From JAKAWQ01 sp963745975 (GTDB lineage Bacteria; Pseudomonadota; Alphaproteobacteria; Acetobacterales; Acetobacteraceae), in NCBI GenBank assembly GCA_963745975.1, contig CAVUZJ010000005.1, positions 434,001-498,000 on the forward strand: a stretch of DNA of 64,000 nucleotides, read 5' to 3'. Of this stretch, positions 17,662 to 27,973 are shown one piece after another. Each line of letters begins with the position of its first letter. The stretch's first letter is position 1. The notes below the pieces were generated by a model. It had not been told where the DNA came from. It searched no databases and saw only the letters and a list, made by a program, of their open reading frames with translations. The position numbers were made by a program, and so were the translations under genes.

Positions 17662-17909
17662 CAACTCCTCCCGCGGCCGAAAACGAGGCCAAGACGGCAC
17701 GATCGCCGGACAATCAGCATGCCAGACCCGCGCCGGACGCCGCAACACGCGATCCCGCGAGGCGCGTCCGGCCCGGAGCTGGAGCCGCCGCGGCCGGCCT
17801 CTCCCCCTATACGCGATTTATATGAAGCCCCGCTGCAGGCGCCATCGAAGTTATATGCGGCCAACGCTAGCTTGCGTGGGCGATCGCAGCGATCCGCGAG
17901 GGGTCACCC

Positions 17910-17993
17910 ATGCTCGACATCATCTACATCCTGATCGGCGCCGTCTTTCTGGGCGGCGCAATCCTCTATGCGTATGGCTGTGAGCGTCTCTAG
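17910..17993 (+). CDS. 27-residue single-helix membrane peptide upstream of kdpF
   Basis: A short ORF that reads MLDIIYILIGAVFLGGAILY followed by AYGCERL. It has one hydrophobic helix and a C-terminal C-x-R-L tail. Its position directly ahead of kdpF, in the same direction with GAGGGG upstream of the ATG, makes it a probable real gene. From memory, peptides of this shape (…YIxIGxxFF…CDRL) precede kdpF in other Proteobacteria, but I cannot run a search. It may be an accessory subunit of the Kdp complex. Confidence 0.6.
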   Translation: MLDIIYILIGAVFLGGAILYAYGCERL

Positions 17994-18055
17994 AGCTTTC
18001 AAACAATGCGAGAGCGTGACGAGCAGAGCCCATCACGCCTCGAGGGACCATTCCG

Positions 18056-18145
18056 ATGATCTTCGACTATGCGCTCGGCGCGGCCGTGGTTGCCGGCCTC
18101 TTCGTCTACCTCGTCTATGCCCTGATCCGCCCGGAAAAGTTCTGA
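18056..18145 (+). CDS. kdpF: Potassium-transporting ATPase subunit F
   Basis: A 29-residue ORF with a single hydrophobic helix (residues about 6-24) and the R-P-E-K-F end that is diagnostic for KdpF, the small stabilising subunit of the KdpFABC complex. GGGA lies upstream of the ATG. The stop is 25 bases before kdpA. Confidence 0.9.
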   Translation: MIFDYALGAAVVAGLFVYLVYALIRPEKF

Positions 18146-18170
18146 GCACGCAAGCGAGGAGCGCCGCGAG

Positions 18171-19910
18171 ATGATGGGCCACACGACGATCAACGGCTGG
18201 GTACAGATCGCGCTCTACGGCGTGGTTCTGATCCTGCTGACCAAGCCGTTCGGCGGCTACATGACGAGCGTCTTCGAGGGAAGGGCGACGCCCCTTTCGC
18301 CGATCCTGCGGCCACTCGAGCGCGGCATCTACCGGATCTGCGGCGTCGACGAGACGGACGAGCAGCACTGGCTGACCTATGCGGTTGCCATGCTGATCTT
18401 CAGCTTCGTGGGGTTCGTCACCACCTACGCGATCGAGCGCCTCCAGGGGATGCTCCCCTTCAATCCCGCGGGGATCGGTCCGGTTTCGCCCGACCTCGCC
18501 TTCAACACCTCGGCGAGCTTCGTCACCAACACCAACTGGCAGAACTACGTGCCCGAGCAGACGATGAGCTATCTCACCGAGATGGCCGGCCTCACGGTGC
18601 ACAACTTCCTCTCCGCGGCCACCGGCGTCGCGCTCGCGGTCGTGCTGATCCGCGGCTTCGCGCGCCGCTCGGCGCAGAGCGTCGGCAATTTCTGGGTCGA
18701 TCTCACCCGCTGCGTGCTCTACATCCTGCTGCCGCTATCGGTGGTTTTCGCGCTCGTCTTCGTTTGGCAGGGAGTGCCGCAGAACCTCAACGCCTATACC
18801 CACGCCGCGACGCTGCAAGGTGCGACGCAGATCATCGCCCAGGGGCCGGTCGCCTCGCAGGAAGCGATCAAGATTCTCGGCACCAACGGCGGCGGATTCT
18901 TCAATGCCAATTCCGCCCATCCGTACGAGAACCCGACCGCGCTCACCAACTTCATGCAAGAGCTGATGATGCTCTCGATCGGGGCGGCGCTCACCAACGT
19001 GTTCGGCCGGATGGTTGGGAACCAGCGGCAGGGCTGGGCGATCTTCGCCGTGATGTTCGTGCTGTTCGTGGCCGGCGTCATCACCGAATATTCCGTCGAG
19101 AGCCAGGGCAACCCCGCCTTCGCCGCCTATCATGTGGATCAGGCGCCGAGCGCGTTGCAGCCCGGGGGCAACTTCGAAGGCAAGGAGGTACGGTTCGGGA
19201 TCGCCAACTCGGCGCTCTTCACGACCACCACCACCGATGCTTCGTGCGGCGCCGTCAACAACATGCATGACAGCCTGCTGCCGCTCGCCGGCGCGGTGCC
19301 GATGGTCAATATCATGCTGGGAGAGATCATCTTCGGCGGCGTCGGCTCCGGCCTCTACGGCATGCTGCTCTTCGTCATCGTCGCGATGTTCGTGGCCGGG
19401 CTGATGGTCGGGCGAACGCCCGAGTACCTGGGCAAGAAGCTCGAGGCGAAGGAGGTCAAGATGGCGATGCTCGCGATCCTGATCCTGCCGCTCTCGATCC
19501 TCGGCTTCACGGCGATCGCGGCGGTGGTTCCAGCGGGCCTCGCCGGGATCGAAAACAACGGACCACACGGCTTCTCGGAGATCCTCTACGCCTTCACCTC
19601 GGTCACCGGGAACAACGGCAGCGCGTTCGCCGGTCTCAGCGGCAACACGCCCTACTACAACACGACGCTTGGGCTCGGCATGTTCATCGGCCGCTTCCTG
19701 ATGATCGTGCCGATGATGGCGGCGGCCGGATCGCTCGCGCGAAAGAAAATCGTGCCGGCCTCGCTCGGCACCTTCCCGACGACGAGCCCGCTCTTCGTCG
19801 GCCTGGTCGTCGGCGTCATCGCCATCACCGGGGGGCTGATCTATTTCCCGGCGGTGTCGCTCGGCCCGATCGTCGAGCACTACGCGCTGCTGCACCACAC
19901 CCTCTATTGA
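18171..19910 (+). CDS. kdpA: Potassium-transporting ATPase subunit A
   Basis: A 579-residue channel-like inner-membrane subunit that selects and takes up K+ in the high-affinity KdpFABC pump. Many hydrophobic segments are visible. Selectivity-filter regions of the superfamily of K+ transporters appear as N-T-S-A-S-F-V-T-N-T-N-W-Q near residue 115, G-T-N-G-G-G-F-F-N near 240, S-C-G-A-V-N-N-M near 358 and T-G-N-N-G-S-A-F-A near 482. Length is close to the usual 560-600. It is second of five colinear kdp genes and precedes kdpB by 18 bases. Confidence 0.97.
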   Translation: MMGHTTINGWVQIALYGVVLILLTKPFGGYMTSVFEGRATPLSPILRPLERGIYRICGVDETDEQHWLTYAVAMLIFSFVGFVTTYAIERLQGMLPFNPAGIGPVSPDLAFNTSASFVTNTNWQNYVPEQTMSYLTEMAGLTVHNFLSAATGVALAVVLIRGFARRSAQSVGNFWVDLTRCVLYILLPLSVVFALVFVWQGVPQNLNAYTHAATLQGATQIIAQGPVASQEAIKILGTNGGGFFNANSAHPYENPTALTNFMQELMMLSIGAALTNVFGRMVGNQRQGWAIFAVMFVLFVAGVITEYSVESQGNPAFAAYHVDQAPSALQPGGNFEGKEVRFGIANSALFTTTTTDASCGAVNNMHDSLLPLAGAVPMVNIMLGEIIFGGVGSGLYGMLLFVIVAMFVAGLMVGRTPEYLGKKLEAKEVKMAMLAILILPLSILGFTAIAAVVPAGLAGIENNGPHGFSEILYAFTSVTGNNGSAFAGLSGNTPYYNTTLGLGMFIGRFLMIVPMMAAAGSLARKKIVPASLGTFPTTSPLFVGLVVGVIAITGGLIYFPAVSLGPIVEHYALLHHTLY

Positions 19911-19928
19911 TCGCACTCTGCTGAACGA

Positions 19929-22046
<2,118 letters not shown>

Positions 22047-22063
22047 AGGAGGGGCCCCACACC

Positions 22064-22666
22064 ATGATGCAACATATCCGCCCGGCGATCGTCATGATGA
22101 TCGCCATGACAATCATCACCGGCCTCGCCTACCCGCTCGCGATCACCGGGATCGCCCAGGCCGTCTTTCCCTACCAGGCGAACGGAAGCCTGATCCGCGT
22201 CAACGGCCGCGTGATCGGCTCGGCGCTGATTGGCCAGGAATTCACCTCGCCGCGCTACTTCCACCCGCGGCCTTCGGCCACCACCGAGACCGACCCGAAG
22301 GACCCTTCGAAGACCATCAGCGTGCCCTACGCGGCGGACAACTCCTCGGGCTCGAACCTCGGCCCGACCTCCAAGGCGCTGGTGACCAACGTGCAAACCG
22401 CGGCGGCGGCGCTGGCAAAGGAGAACCCCGGCACGCCCATCCCAGTGGGCCTCGTGACGAGCTCGGGCAGCGGGCTCGACCCGGACATCACCCCGGCCGG
22501 CGCATTGTTCCAGGTGCCGATGGTCGCCAAGGCTCGCGGCATGCCTGAGGCGGAGGTCCGCCAGCTCGTGCTCGCCCACATCACCCCACGCTTCCTCGGC
22601 ATCCTCGGCGAACCCCACGTCAACGTGCTGAAACTCAACCTCGCGCTCGACGCGCTGCATCCATAG
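22064..22666 (+). CDS. kdpC: Potassium-transporting ATPase subunit C
   Basis: A 200-residue subunit with one N-terminal membrane helix (residues about 6-29) and a periplasmic/peripheral domain. It contains the family segments G-S-x-L-I-G-Q-x-F, Y-F-H-P-R-P-S-A, S-S-G-S-N-L-G-P-T-S, G-S-G-L-D-P-D-I-T-P and the R-F-L-G-I-L-G-E-P-H-V-N-V-L-x-L-N end. It is thought to raise ATP affinity of KdpB. AAGGAGG is well placed upstream of the ATG. A large inverted repeat follows immediately. Confidence 0.96.
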   Translation: MMQHIRPAIVMMIAMTIITGLAYPLAITGIAQAVFPYQANGSLIRVNGRVIGSALIGQEFTSPRYFHPRPSATTETDPKDPSKTISVPYAADNSSGSNLGPTSKALVTNVQTAAAALAKENPGTPIPVGLVTSSGSGLDPDITPAGALFQVPMVAKARGMPEAEVRQLVLAHITPRFLGILGEPHVNVLKLNLALDALHP

Positions 22667-22880
22667 GAAGGCCAAGGGGGCTCTGCCCCCTTGAACCCCC
22701 GCCAAGGGCGAGCCCTTGGAACCCGTTCGTTTTGGCGGCCGCTGAGGGCCGATTTGGCTTTGCGCAGCATGCGCAAAGCCAAATCGGCCCTCAGCGGCCG
22801 CCAAATGGATGGGGTCCAGGAGCCCAGCTCCTGGCTGGGGGTCCAGGGGGACAGCGTCCCCCTGGCCTTGCTGCGGTATA
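22667..22880. repeat. Large composite palindrome between kdpC and kdpD (repeat copy B)
   Basis: The whole 214-base gap is one inverted repeat. The core at 22731-22766 and 22770-22805 is a perfect 36-base inverted repeat around a 3-base loop. Outside it, the left arm (CCAAGGGGGCTCTGCCCCC, then GCCAAGGGCGAGCCCTTGG) and the right arm (read on the minus strand CCAGGGGGACGCTGTCCCCC, then GCCAGGAGCTGGGCTCCTGG) are imperfect mirror images. Related arms occur at 2573-2670 and 57545-57821. It could fold into a strong hairpin that ends or attenuates kdpFABC transcription before kdpDE. Confidence 0.85.
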
Positions 22881-22890
22881 AGACAAAGCG

Positions 22891-25560
22891 ATGAGTGATC
22901 CGGGAGAGCGGCGGCCGTCGGCGGATGCCTTGCTGGAGGCGGAGGCGCGCCGGCGCGAAGGGCGTCTCAAGGTGTTCCTTGGCGCCGCGCCCGGCGTCGG
23001 CAAGACCTATTCGATGTTGGCCATGGCGCAGGCGCGGCGGCGCGAGGGCGTGGATGTCGTTGTCGGCCTGGTGGAGACGCACGGGCGGGTCGAGACCGAG
23101 ACGCTGCTCGAGGGGCTCGAGGTCATTCCGCGGCGTGCGGTTGAATACAAGGGCCGGCAGCTCCAGGAGATGGACCTCGATGCGATTCTGGCGCGGCGGC
23201 CGCGTCTGGTGCTGGTGGACGAGCTGGCGCATGCGAACGCGCCGGGCAGCCGGCATCCCAAGCGTTATCTCGATATCGAGGAGCTGCTGGCCGCGGGCAT
23301 CGATGTCTTTACCACGCTCAACATCCAGCATGTGGAGAGTTTGAACGACGTCGTTGCCAGCATCACGCGCATTCGTGTGCGCGAGACGGTACCGGATTCC
23401 ATTTTGGATCGGGCGGACGAGATCGAGCTTGTCGATCTGACGCCCGAGGAGCTGGTGCAGCGGCTCAAGGACGGCAAGGTTTATGTGCCGCAGCAGGCGG
23501 AGCGAGCGGTCCGGCATTATTTCTCGCCCGGCAATTTGACCGCGCTTCGCGAGTTAGCACTCCGGCGCACCGCCGAGCGTGTCGACGACCAGATGGTGAG
23601 CTACATGCGCCGGCACGCGATTGCCGGCCCATGGGCTGCCGGGGAGCGGGTGCTGGTCGCGGTGGGCGGCGAGCCGGGCAGTGCGGTGCTCGTGCGGCAC
23701 GCGCGGCGGATGGCGGACCGTTTGCGTGCGCCGTGGGCGGCGATCCATGTCGAGACGGCGCGCAGCCTGCGCATGGGCTCGGCCGAGCGCGCGCGGATCA
23801 CGGAGGCGCTGGGGCTGGCGGAGCGACTGGGCGCCGAGGCCGTCACGATTCCGGGGCAGGATGTCGCCGAGACGCTTCTTGAATATGCGCGGGCGAACAA
23901 TTTCACCCATATCATCATTGCGCAGCCGCGCCGGTTCCGTTGGCTCGCGGCGATTTGGAGCTCGGTGACCGATCATCTGCTGCGGCACGCCGGTGAGATC
24001 AGCGTGCACGTGATCGCCGCCAAGGATGAAGAGAAGCGGCCGCGGGAGGGATGGTTCGAGCCGGGCGAGGCGGTGCGGCCGGCGGCCTGGGCGGGGAGCC
24101 TCGGGTTCGTCGGCGCGGCGCTCGGGGTTTCGATGCTGTTGCATGACGTGGTGCATGTCGCGGACGTGGCGGAAGTGTTCCTCGCCGCGGTGATGGCAAC
24201 GGCGGTGACCTATGGGCTGTGGCCGTCGCTGCTGGCGTGCCTGGCGAGCGTGCTTGCCTTCAACTTCTTTTTTCTGCCCCCGCTCTACACTTTTACGATT
24301 TCCGATCCGGCGAACATCGTCTCGCTGTTCTTTTTTTCGGCGGTGGCGCTGATCGCGAGCCAGCTTGCGGCAAGGGTGCGGGCGCAGGCAGTGGTCGCGC
24401 GCGGGCGGGCGCGTACGACCGAGGAGCTTTACGCGTTCAGCCGCAAGCTCGCGGTGGCGGTGACGCTCGAAGATCTCTTGTGGGCGACGTGCCACCAGAT
24501 CGCGCGGATGCTCAAGGTGCGCGTGGTGCTGCTGCTGCCCGAGGGGGAGAAGCTCGTCGTGCGTGCGGGCTATCCGCCGGAAGACCGTCTCGACGAGGCG
24601 GATGTCGCGGCGGCGACGTGGAGCTGGAAGCATAATCGGGAAGCCGGGCGCGGGGCGGACACGCTGCCCGGAGCGAGGCGGCTTTTCGTGCCGATCGAGA
24701 CCGGGCGCGGCGTGCTCGGCGTGGTCGGGCTCGATCGCGACGCAGCGGGCGCGCTGCTCGGGCCGGACGAGCGGCGCCTGCTCGATTCGCTCACGGGCCA
24801 GGCGGCGCTCGCGATCGAGCGGATCATGCTCGCATCGGACCTCGACCGGGAGCGGCTCGCGACCGAGACCGAACGGCTGCGCACGGCGCTCTTGACATCG
24901 ATCTCGCATGATCTGCGCACGCCGCTCGCGACCATTCTCGGCTCGGCGACGACGCTCACGGCGGAGGGAGCGACGCTCGAGCCGCAGGCTCAGACCGAGC
25001 TGCTTGGCCTGATCCGCGACGAGGCAGAGCGGCTCAACCGCTTCATCGGCAACCTGCTCGACATGACGCGGCTCGAGGCCGGATCGCTCGAACCGAACCG
25101 GGTGCCGACGGACATCGCGGACGCGATCGGCACCGCGCTCGCGCGGGTCGAGCGGATTCTCGCAGGGCATCGGGTGGAAGTCGCGATCGAGGGCGAGCTT
25201 CCGCTCCTAAGGCTCGATGGCGTGCTGCTCGAGCAGGTGCTGGTCAATCTGCTCGACAATGCCGCGAAATATGCGCCGGCCGGATCGCGCATCGAAATCA
25301 CCGCAGGGCGTGAAGGAGGCGCGGTGCGGATTGCCGTGCGCGACGAGGGGCCGGGCATTCCGAAGGAAGATCTCGATCGGGTGTTCGAGAAATTCTACCG
25401 CGTTCGGCGAATGGATCGGCGACCGGCTGGCACCGGGCTCGGGCTCGCGATCTGCCGCGGCTTCGTCGAGGCGATGGGCGGTAAGATCTTCGCGGCAAAC
25501 CGGACGGATCGGTCAGGGGCGGTGTTCACGGTGATTTTTCCGGAACCGGTGGCATCATGA
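22891..25560 (+). CDS. kdpD: Osmosensitive K+ channel histidine kinase
   Basis: An 889-residue membrane sensor kinase that phosphorylates KdpE when K+ is limiting. Domains in order: N-terminal KdpD domain with Walker A (GAAPGVGKTYSML, about residue 31) and Walker B (LVLVDELAHANAPGSRHPKR, about 109); Usp-like domain about 245-375; four-helix DUF4118 membrane region about 395-500; GAF-like region about 515-645; HisKA with the phosphoacceptor His673 (SISHDLRTPLATI); HATPase with NLLDNAAKYAP, DEGPGIP and GTGLGLAIC. Length matches E. coli KdpD. Its stop overlaps the kdpE start by 4 bases (ATGA). Confidence 0.97.
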   Translation: MSDPGERRPSADALLEAEARRREGRLKVFLGAAPGVGKTYSMLAMAQARRREGVDVVVGLVETHGRVETETLLEGLEVIPRRAVEYKGRQLQEMDLDAILARRPRLVLVDELAHANAPGSRHPKRYLDIEELLAAGIDVFTTLNIQHVESLNDVVASITRIRVRETVPDSILDRADEIELVDLTPEELVQRLKDGKVYVPQQAERAVRHYFSPGNLTALRELALRRTAERVDDQMVSYMRRHAIAGPWAAGERVLVAVGGEPGSAVLVRHARRMADRLRAPWAAIHVETARSLRMGSAERARITEALGLAERLGAEAVTIPGQDVAETLLEYARANNFTHIIIAQPRRFRWLAAIWSSVTDHLLRHAGEISVHVIAAKDEEKRPREGWFEPGEAVRPAAWAGSLGFVGAALGVSMLLHDVVHVADVAEVFLAAVMATAVTYGLWPSLLACLASVLAFNFFFLPPLYTFTISDPANIVSLFFFSAVALIASQLAARVRAQAVVARGRARTTEELYAFSRKLAVAVTLEDLLWATCHQIARMLKVRVVLLLPEGEKLVVRAGYPPEDRLDEADVAAATWSWKHNREAGRGADTLPGARRLFVPIETGRGVLGVVGLDRDAAGALLGPDERRLLDSLTGQAALAIERIMLASDLDRERLATETERLRTALLTSISHDLRTPLATILGSATTLTAEGATLEPQAQTELLGLIRDEAERLNRFIGNLLDMTRLEAGSLEPNRVPTDIADAIGTALARVERILAGHRVEVAIEGELPLLRLDGVLLEQVLVNLLDNAAKYAPAGSRIEITAGREGGAVRIAVRDEGPGIPKEDLDRVFEKFYRVRRMDRRPAGTGLGLAICRGFVEAMGGKIFAANRTDRSGAVFTVIFPEPVAS

Positions 25561-26288
25561 GTCTTCCTGGCTCGGCCGCGATGCGCGTGCTGGTCGTGGA
25601 CGACGAGCCGGCGATCCTACGGTTCCTGAGGGCGGGGCTGGGCAGCCAGGGGTATGGCATGGTAGAGGCGAAGACGGCGGCCGAGGCGCTGGCTGCCGTC
25701 AGGAGGAAAGCGGCGGATCTGGTGGTGCTCGATCTCGGATTGCCGGACCGCGATGGGCTCGACCTTATTCCGACGCTGCGCGCCGCGGATGCGGCGGTGC
25801 CGATCATTGTGCTTTCGAGCCGCGGCGACGAGCGGGCCAAGGTGGCGGCTCTCGATGGCGGCGCGGACGACTACGTCACGAAACCGTTCGGAATGGAGGA
25901 GCTGCTTGCGCGCATCCGTGCCGCCGCCCGGCACCGGCTGGCGCAGCAGGGCGAGCTTCCGGTCTTCAAGAGCGGCGGGCTTACGGTCGATCTCGTGCGG
26001 CGGATCGTCGCGGTGCGCGGGGAGGAGATCAAGCTTTCGCCGCGCGAATGGGATCTGCTGCGCCTGTTCGTCGCGCACGCAGGCAAGGTGCTGACCCACC
26101 GGTTTCTTTTGCGCGAGGTCTGGGGCGGAGAAACGGACGTGCAATATCTCAGGATCTATGTGCGCGCGCTCAGGCAGAAGATCGAGGAAGATCCGGAGCG
26201 GCCGCGGCTGCTTTTGACCGAGACCGGCGTCGGCTATCGGCTGCGGGCGGCGGACGAGGCCGAGGCGAAGGGGCCCGCGACACCGTGA
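25557..26288 (+). CDS. kdpE: Response regulator controlling the kdp operon
   Basis: A 243-residue OmpR-type response regulator. The receiver domain has the acidic pair Asp15-Asp16 (VLVVDDEPAI), phosphoacceptor Asp59 (VVLDLGLPDRDG) and Lys in DDYVTKPFG. The winged-helix output domain contains LSPREWDLLRLFVAHAGKVL and the Y-L-R-I-Y-V-R-A-L-R-Q-K-I-E recognition-helix region. When phosphorylated it would activate kdpFABC. The ATG overlapping the kdpD stop is used; an ATG at 25581 is an alternative that begins nearer the domain. Confidence 0.96.
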   Translation: MSLPGSAAMRVLVVDDEPAILRFLRAGLGSQGYGMVEAKTAAEALAAVRRKAADLVVLDLGLPDRDGLDLIPTLRAADAAVPIIVLSSRGDERAKVAALDGGADDYVTKPFGMEELLARIRAAARHRLAQQGELPVFKSGGLTVDLVRRIVAVRGEEIKLSPREWDLLRLFVAHAGKVLTHRFLLREVWGGETDVQYLRIYVRALRQKIEEDPERPRLLLTETGVGYRLRAADEAEAKGPATP

Positions 26289-26322
26289 CGGGCGGGGAAC
26301 GGGGCGAGGCCGGCGATCGGCG

Positions 26323-26787
26323 ATGGAGCTGAGCGAGCTTCTTGCGCCGGAGCGGGTGATCACCGATCTCCAGGCCACGGACAAGCGGGCGTTGCTCGGG
26401 GAACTCGGGCGGCGTGCGGGAGCGCTCCTCAAGATGCCGGCCGGCGCCATCACCGAGGCGCTTGAAAGCCGCGAGGAGCTCGGATCGACGGGCCTGGGCC
26501 GCGGCTTCGCGCTGCCGCATGCGCGGCTCGAAGGGCTGGACCGCTTCTTCGGAATGTTCGTCCGCCTGGCGCGGCCGATCCCGTTCGATGCCATCGACGA
26601 TCAGCCGGTTTCGCTCGTGTTCCTGCTGCTCAGCCCGGCGACGTCGGGCAACGAGCACCTGGCGGCGCTGGCCGCCATCTCGCGGCGGATGAGCGATGCG
26701 GACGTGGTGCGGCGCCTGCGCTCCGCTTCCAATGCCACGCGGCTTTTCGCCGATCTGGTCGGCGGCAACGGCAAGCAGGCGGCGTAG
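26323..26787 (+). CDS. PTS EIIA-type (EIIA-Ntr/PtsN-like) regulatory protein
   Basis: A 154-residue single PTS_EIIA_2 domain. The putative phosphorylated His66 lies in G-R-G-F-A-L-P-H-A-R-L, preceded by the family R-E-E-L-G-S-T-G-L-G motif. No EIIB or EIIC domain is attached, as in nitrogen-related EIIA. In E. coli, unphosphorylated EIIA-Ntr binds KdpD and stimulates kdp expression, so its place 34 bases after kdpE suggests the same link here; that is inference. No PTS phosphotransfer partners are in the window. Confidence 0.85.
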   Translation: MELSELLAPERVITDLQATDKRALLGELGRRAGALLKMPAGAITEALESREELGSTGLGRGFALPHARLEGLDRFFGMFVRLARPIPFDAIDDQPVSLVFLLLSPATSGNEHLAALAAISRRMSDADVVRRLRSASNATRLFADLVGGNGKQAA

Positions 26788-26949
26788 GCGGAAGTGCTGC
26801 GCTTGTCTGGCGCCGCCCGCGCACCGATATGGGCGGCCGGCGTTATGGACCGGGGCGGTTGCCGGGATAGCGGGACCCCCTCTCTCCTTATCGGAAAATC
26901 CGGTGAAGGCGGCGTGCCTTGCAGGGCGCCGAGTTGCGTGAGGACAAAG

Positions 26950-27891
26950 ATGGATGGAATGGATGTCGCACTTGCGGCGGGCCAGGAGGGCGAGTTCAGG
27001 GATGCCTATTCGCGCGCGGTGATCGGCGCGGTCGAGGCGGTCGGGCCGGCCGTGCTGCACATCGCGGCGGGAAAAGGCTCGGGCTCCGGCGTCGTCTTCA
27101 CGCCGGACGGATATGTGCTGACCAACAGCCACGTGGCCGGCGGCGCGGGGCGCGTCGCGGCGACGTTCCCGGACGGACGGTCGATGGCGGCGCGGCTGGT
27201 GGGCGATGACCCGGAGACGGACCTTGCCGTGCTGCGGCTCGAAGGCGAGGCGGCGGCGCATGCGCGGCTCGGCGAAGCCAGGCGCCTGGCGGTCGGCCAG
27301 CTCGTCATCGCCATCGGCAATCCGCTCGGCTTCCAGGCGACGGTGACCGCCGGCGTGGTGAGCGCGCTCGGGCGGAGCCTGCGCACGCGCTCGGGCCGGC
27401 TGATCGACGGCGTGATCCAGACCGACGCGGCGCTCAACCCCGGCAATTCTGGCGGCCCGCTGGTCAACGCGGCGGGCGAGGTGGTGGGGATCAACACCGC
27501 GATCATCGCCGGCGCGCAGGGGCTTTGCTTCGCCATATCGGCGGACACGGCGGCCTTCGTCGCCTCGCGCCTGATCCGCGAAGGCCGGGTGCGGCGTTCC
27601 GCGATCGGGCTTGCGGGGCACGATATCGTCCTGCCGCGGCGGGTGGTGCGTTTCCACAAGCTGGCGGGCGAGGGCGGCGTGCGGGTCGAGGCGCTGACGG
27701 CGGAGGGGGCGGCGGAAGCAGCGGGCCTGAAGAAGGGCGATGTCATCGTGGCGTTCGACGGGATCGCGGTCGGCTCGGTCGATGACCTGCACCGGCTGCT
27801 GACGGAGGAGCGGGCCGGCAAGACGGTGGCGCTGAGCTTCCTGCGCGGCACGGAGCGGCGGACGGTCGAGATCGTGCCCCTGGCACGATGA
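26950..27891 (+). CDS. Trypsin-like S1C serine protease with C-terminal PDZ domain (HtrA-like)
   Basis: A 313-residue DegP/HtrA-type protease. The catalytic triad is visible as His61 (LTNSHV), Asp91 (PETDLAVLRL) and Ser167 (NPGNSGGPL). A PDZ domain covers about residues 215-310, with EALTAEGAAEAAGLKKGDVI and V-D-D-L-H. The ATG at 26950 has TGAGGA at good spacing and gives no signal peptide, so the protein is probably cytoplasmic, unlike DegP. The upstream extension to 26794 has no family match. It may be transcribed from its own promoter in the 160-base gap after the EIIA-like gene. Confidence 0.88.
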   Translation: MDGMDVALAAGQEGEFRDAYSRAVIGAVEAVGPAVLHIAAGKGSGSGVVFTPDGYVLTNSHVAGGAGRVAATFPDGRSMAARLVGDDPETDLAVLRLEGEAAAHARLGEARRLAVGQLVIAIGNPLGFQATVTAGVVSALGRSLRTRSGRLIDGVIQTDAALNPGNSGGPLVNAAGEVVGINTAIIAGAQGLCFAISADTAAFVASRLIREGRVRRSAIGLAGHDIVLPRRVVRFHKLAGEGGVRVEALTAEGAAEAAGLKKGDVIVAFDGIAVGSVDDLHRLLTEERAGKTVALSFLRGTERRTVEIVPLAR

Positions 27892-27973
27892 GGACCGAGG
27901 TGTCTCTGAACCGTCATCATACCATCCGGGAAGCATGATAAGCGACGCCCGCTTTCCTGCTGCGGGGGATAGA

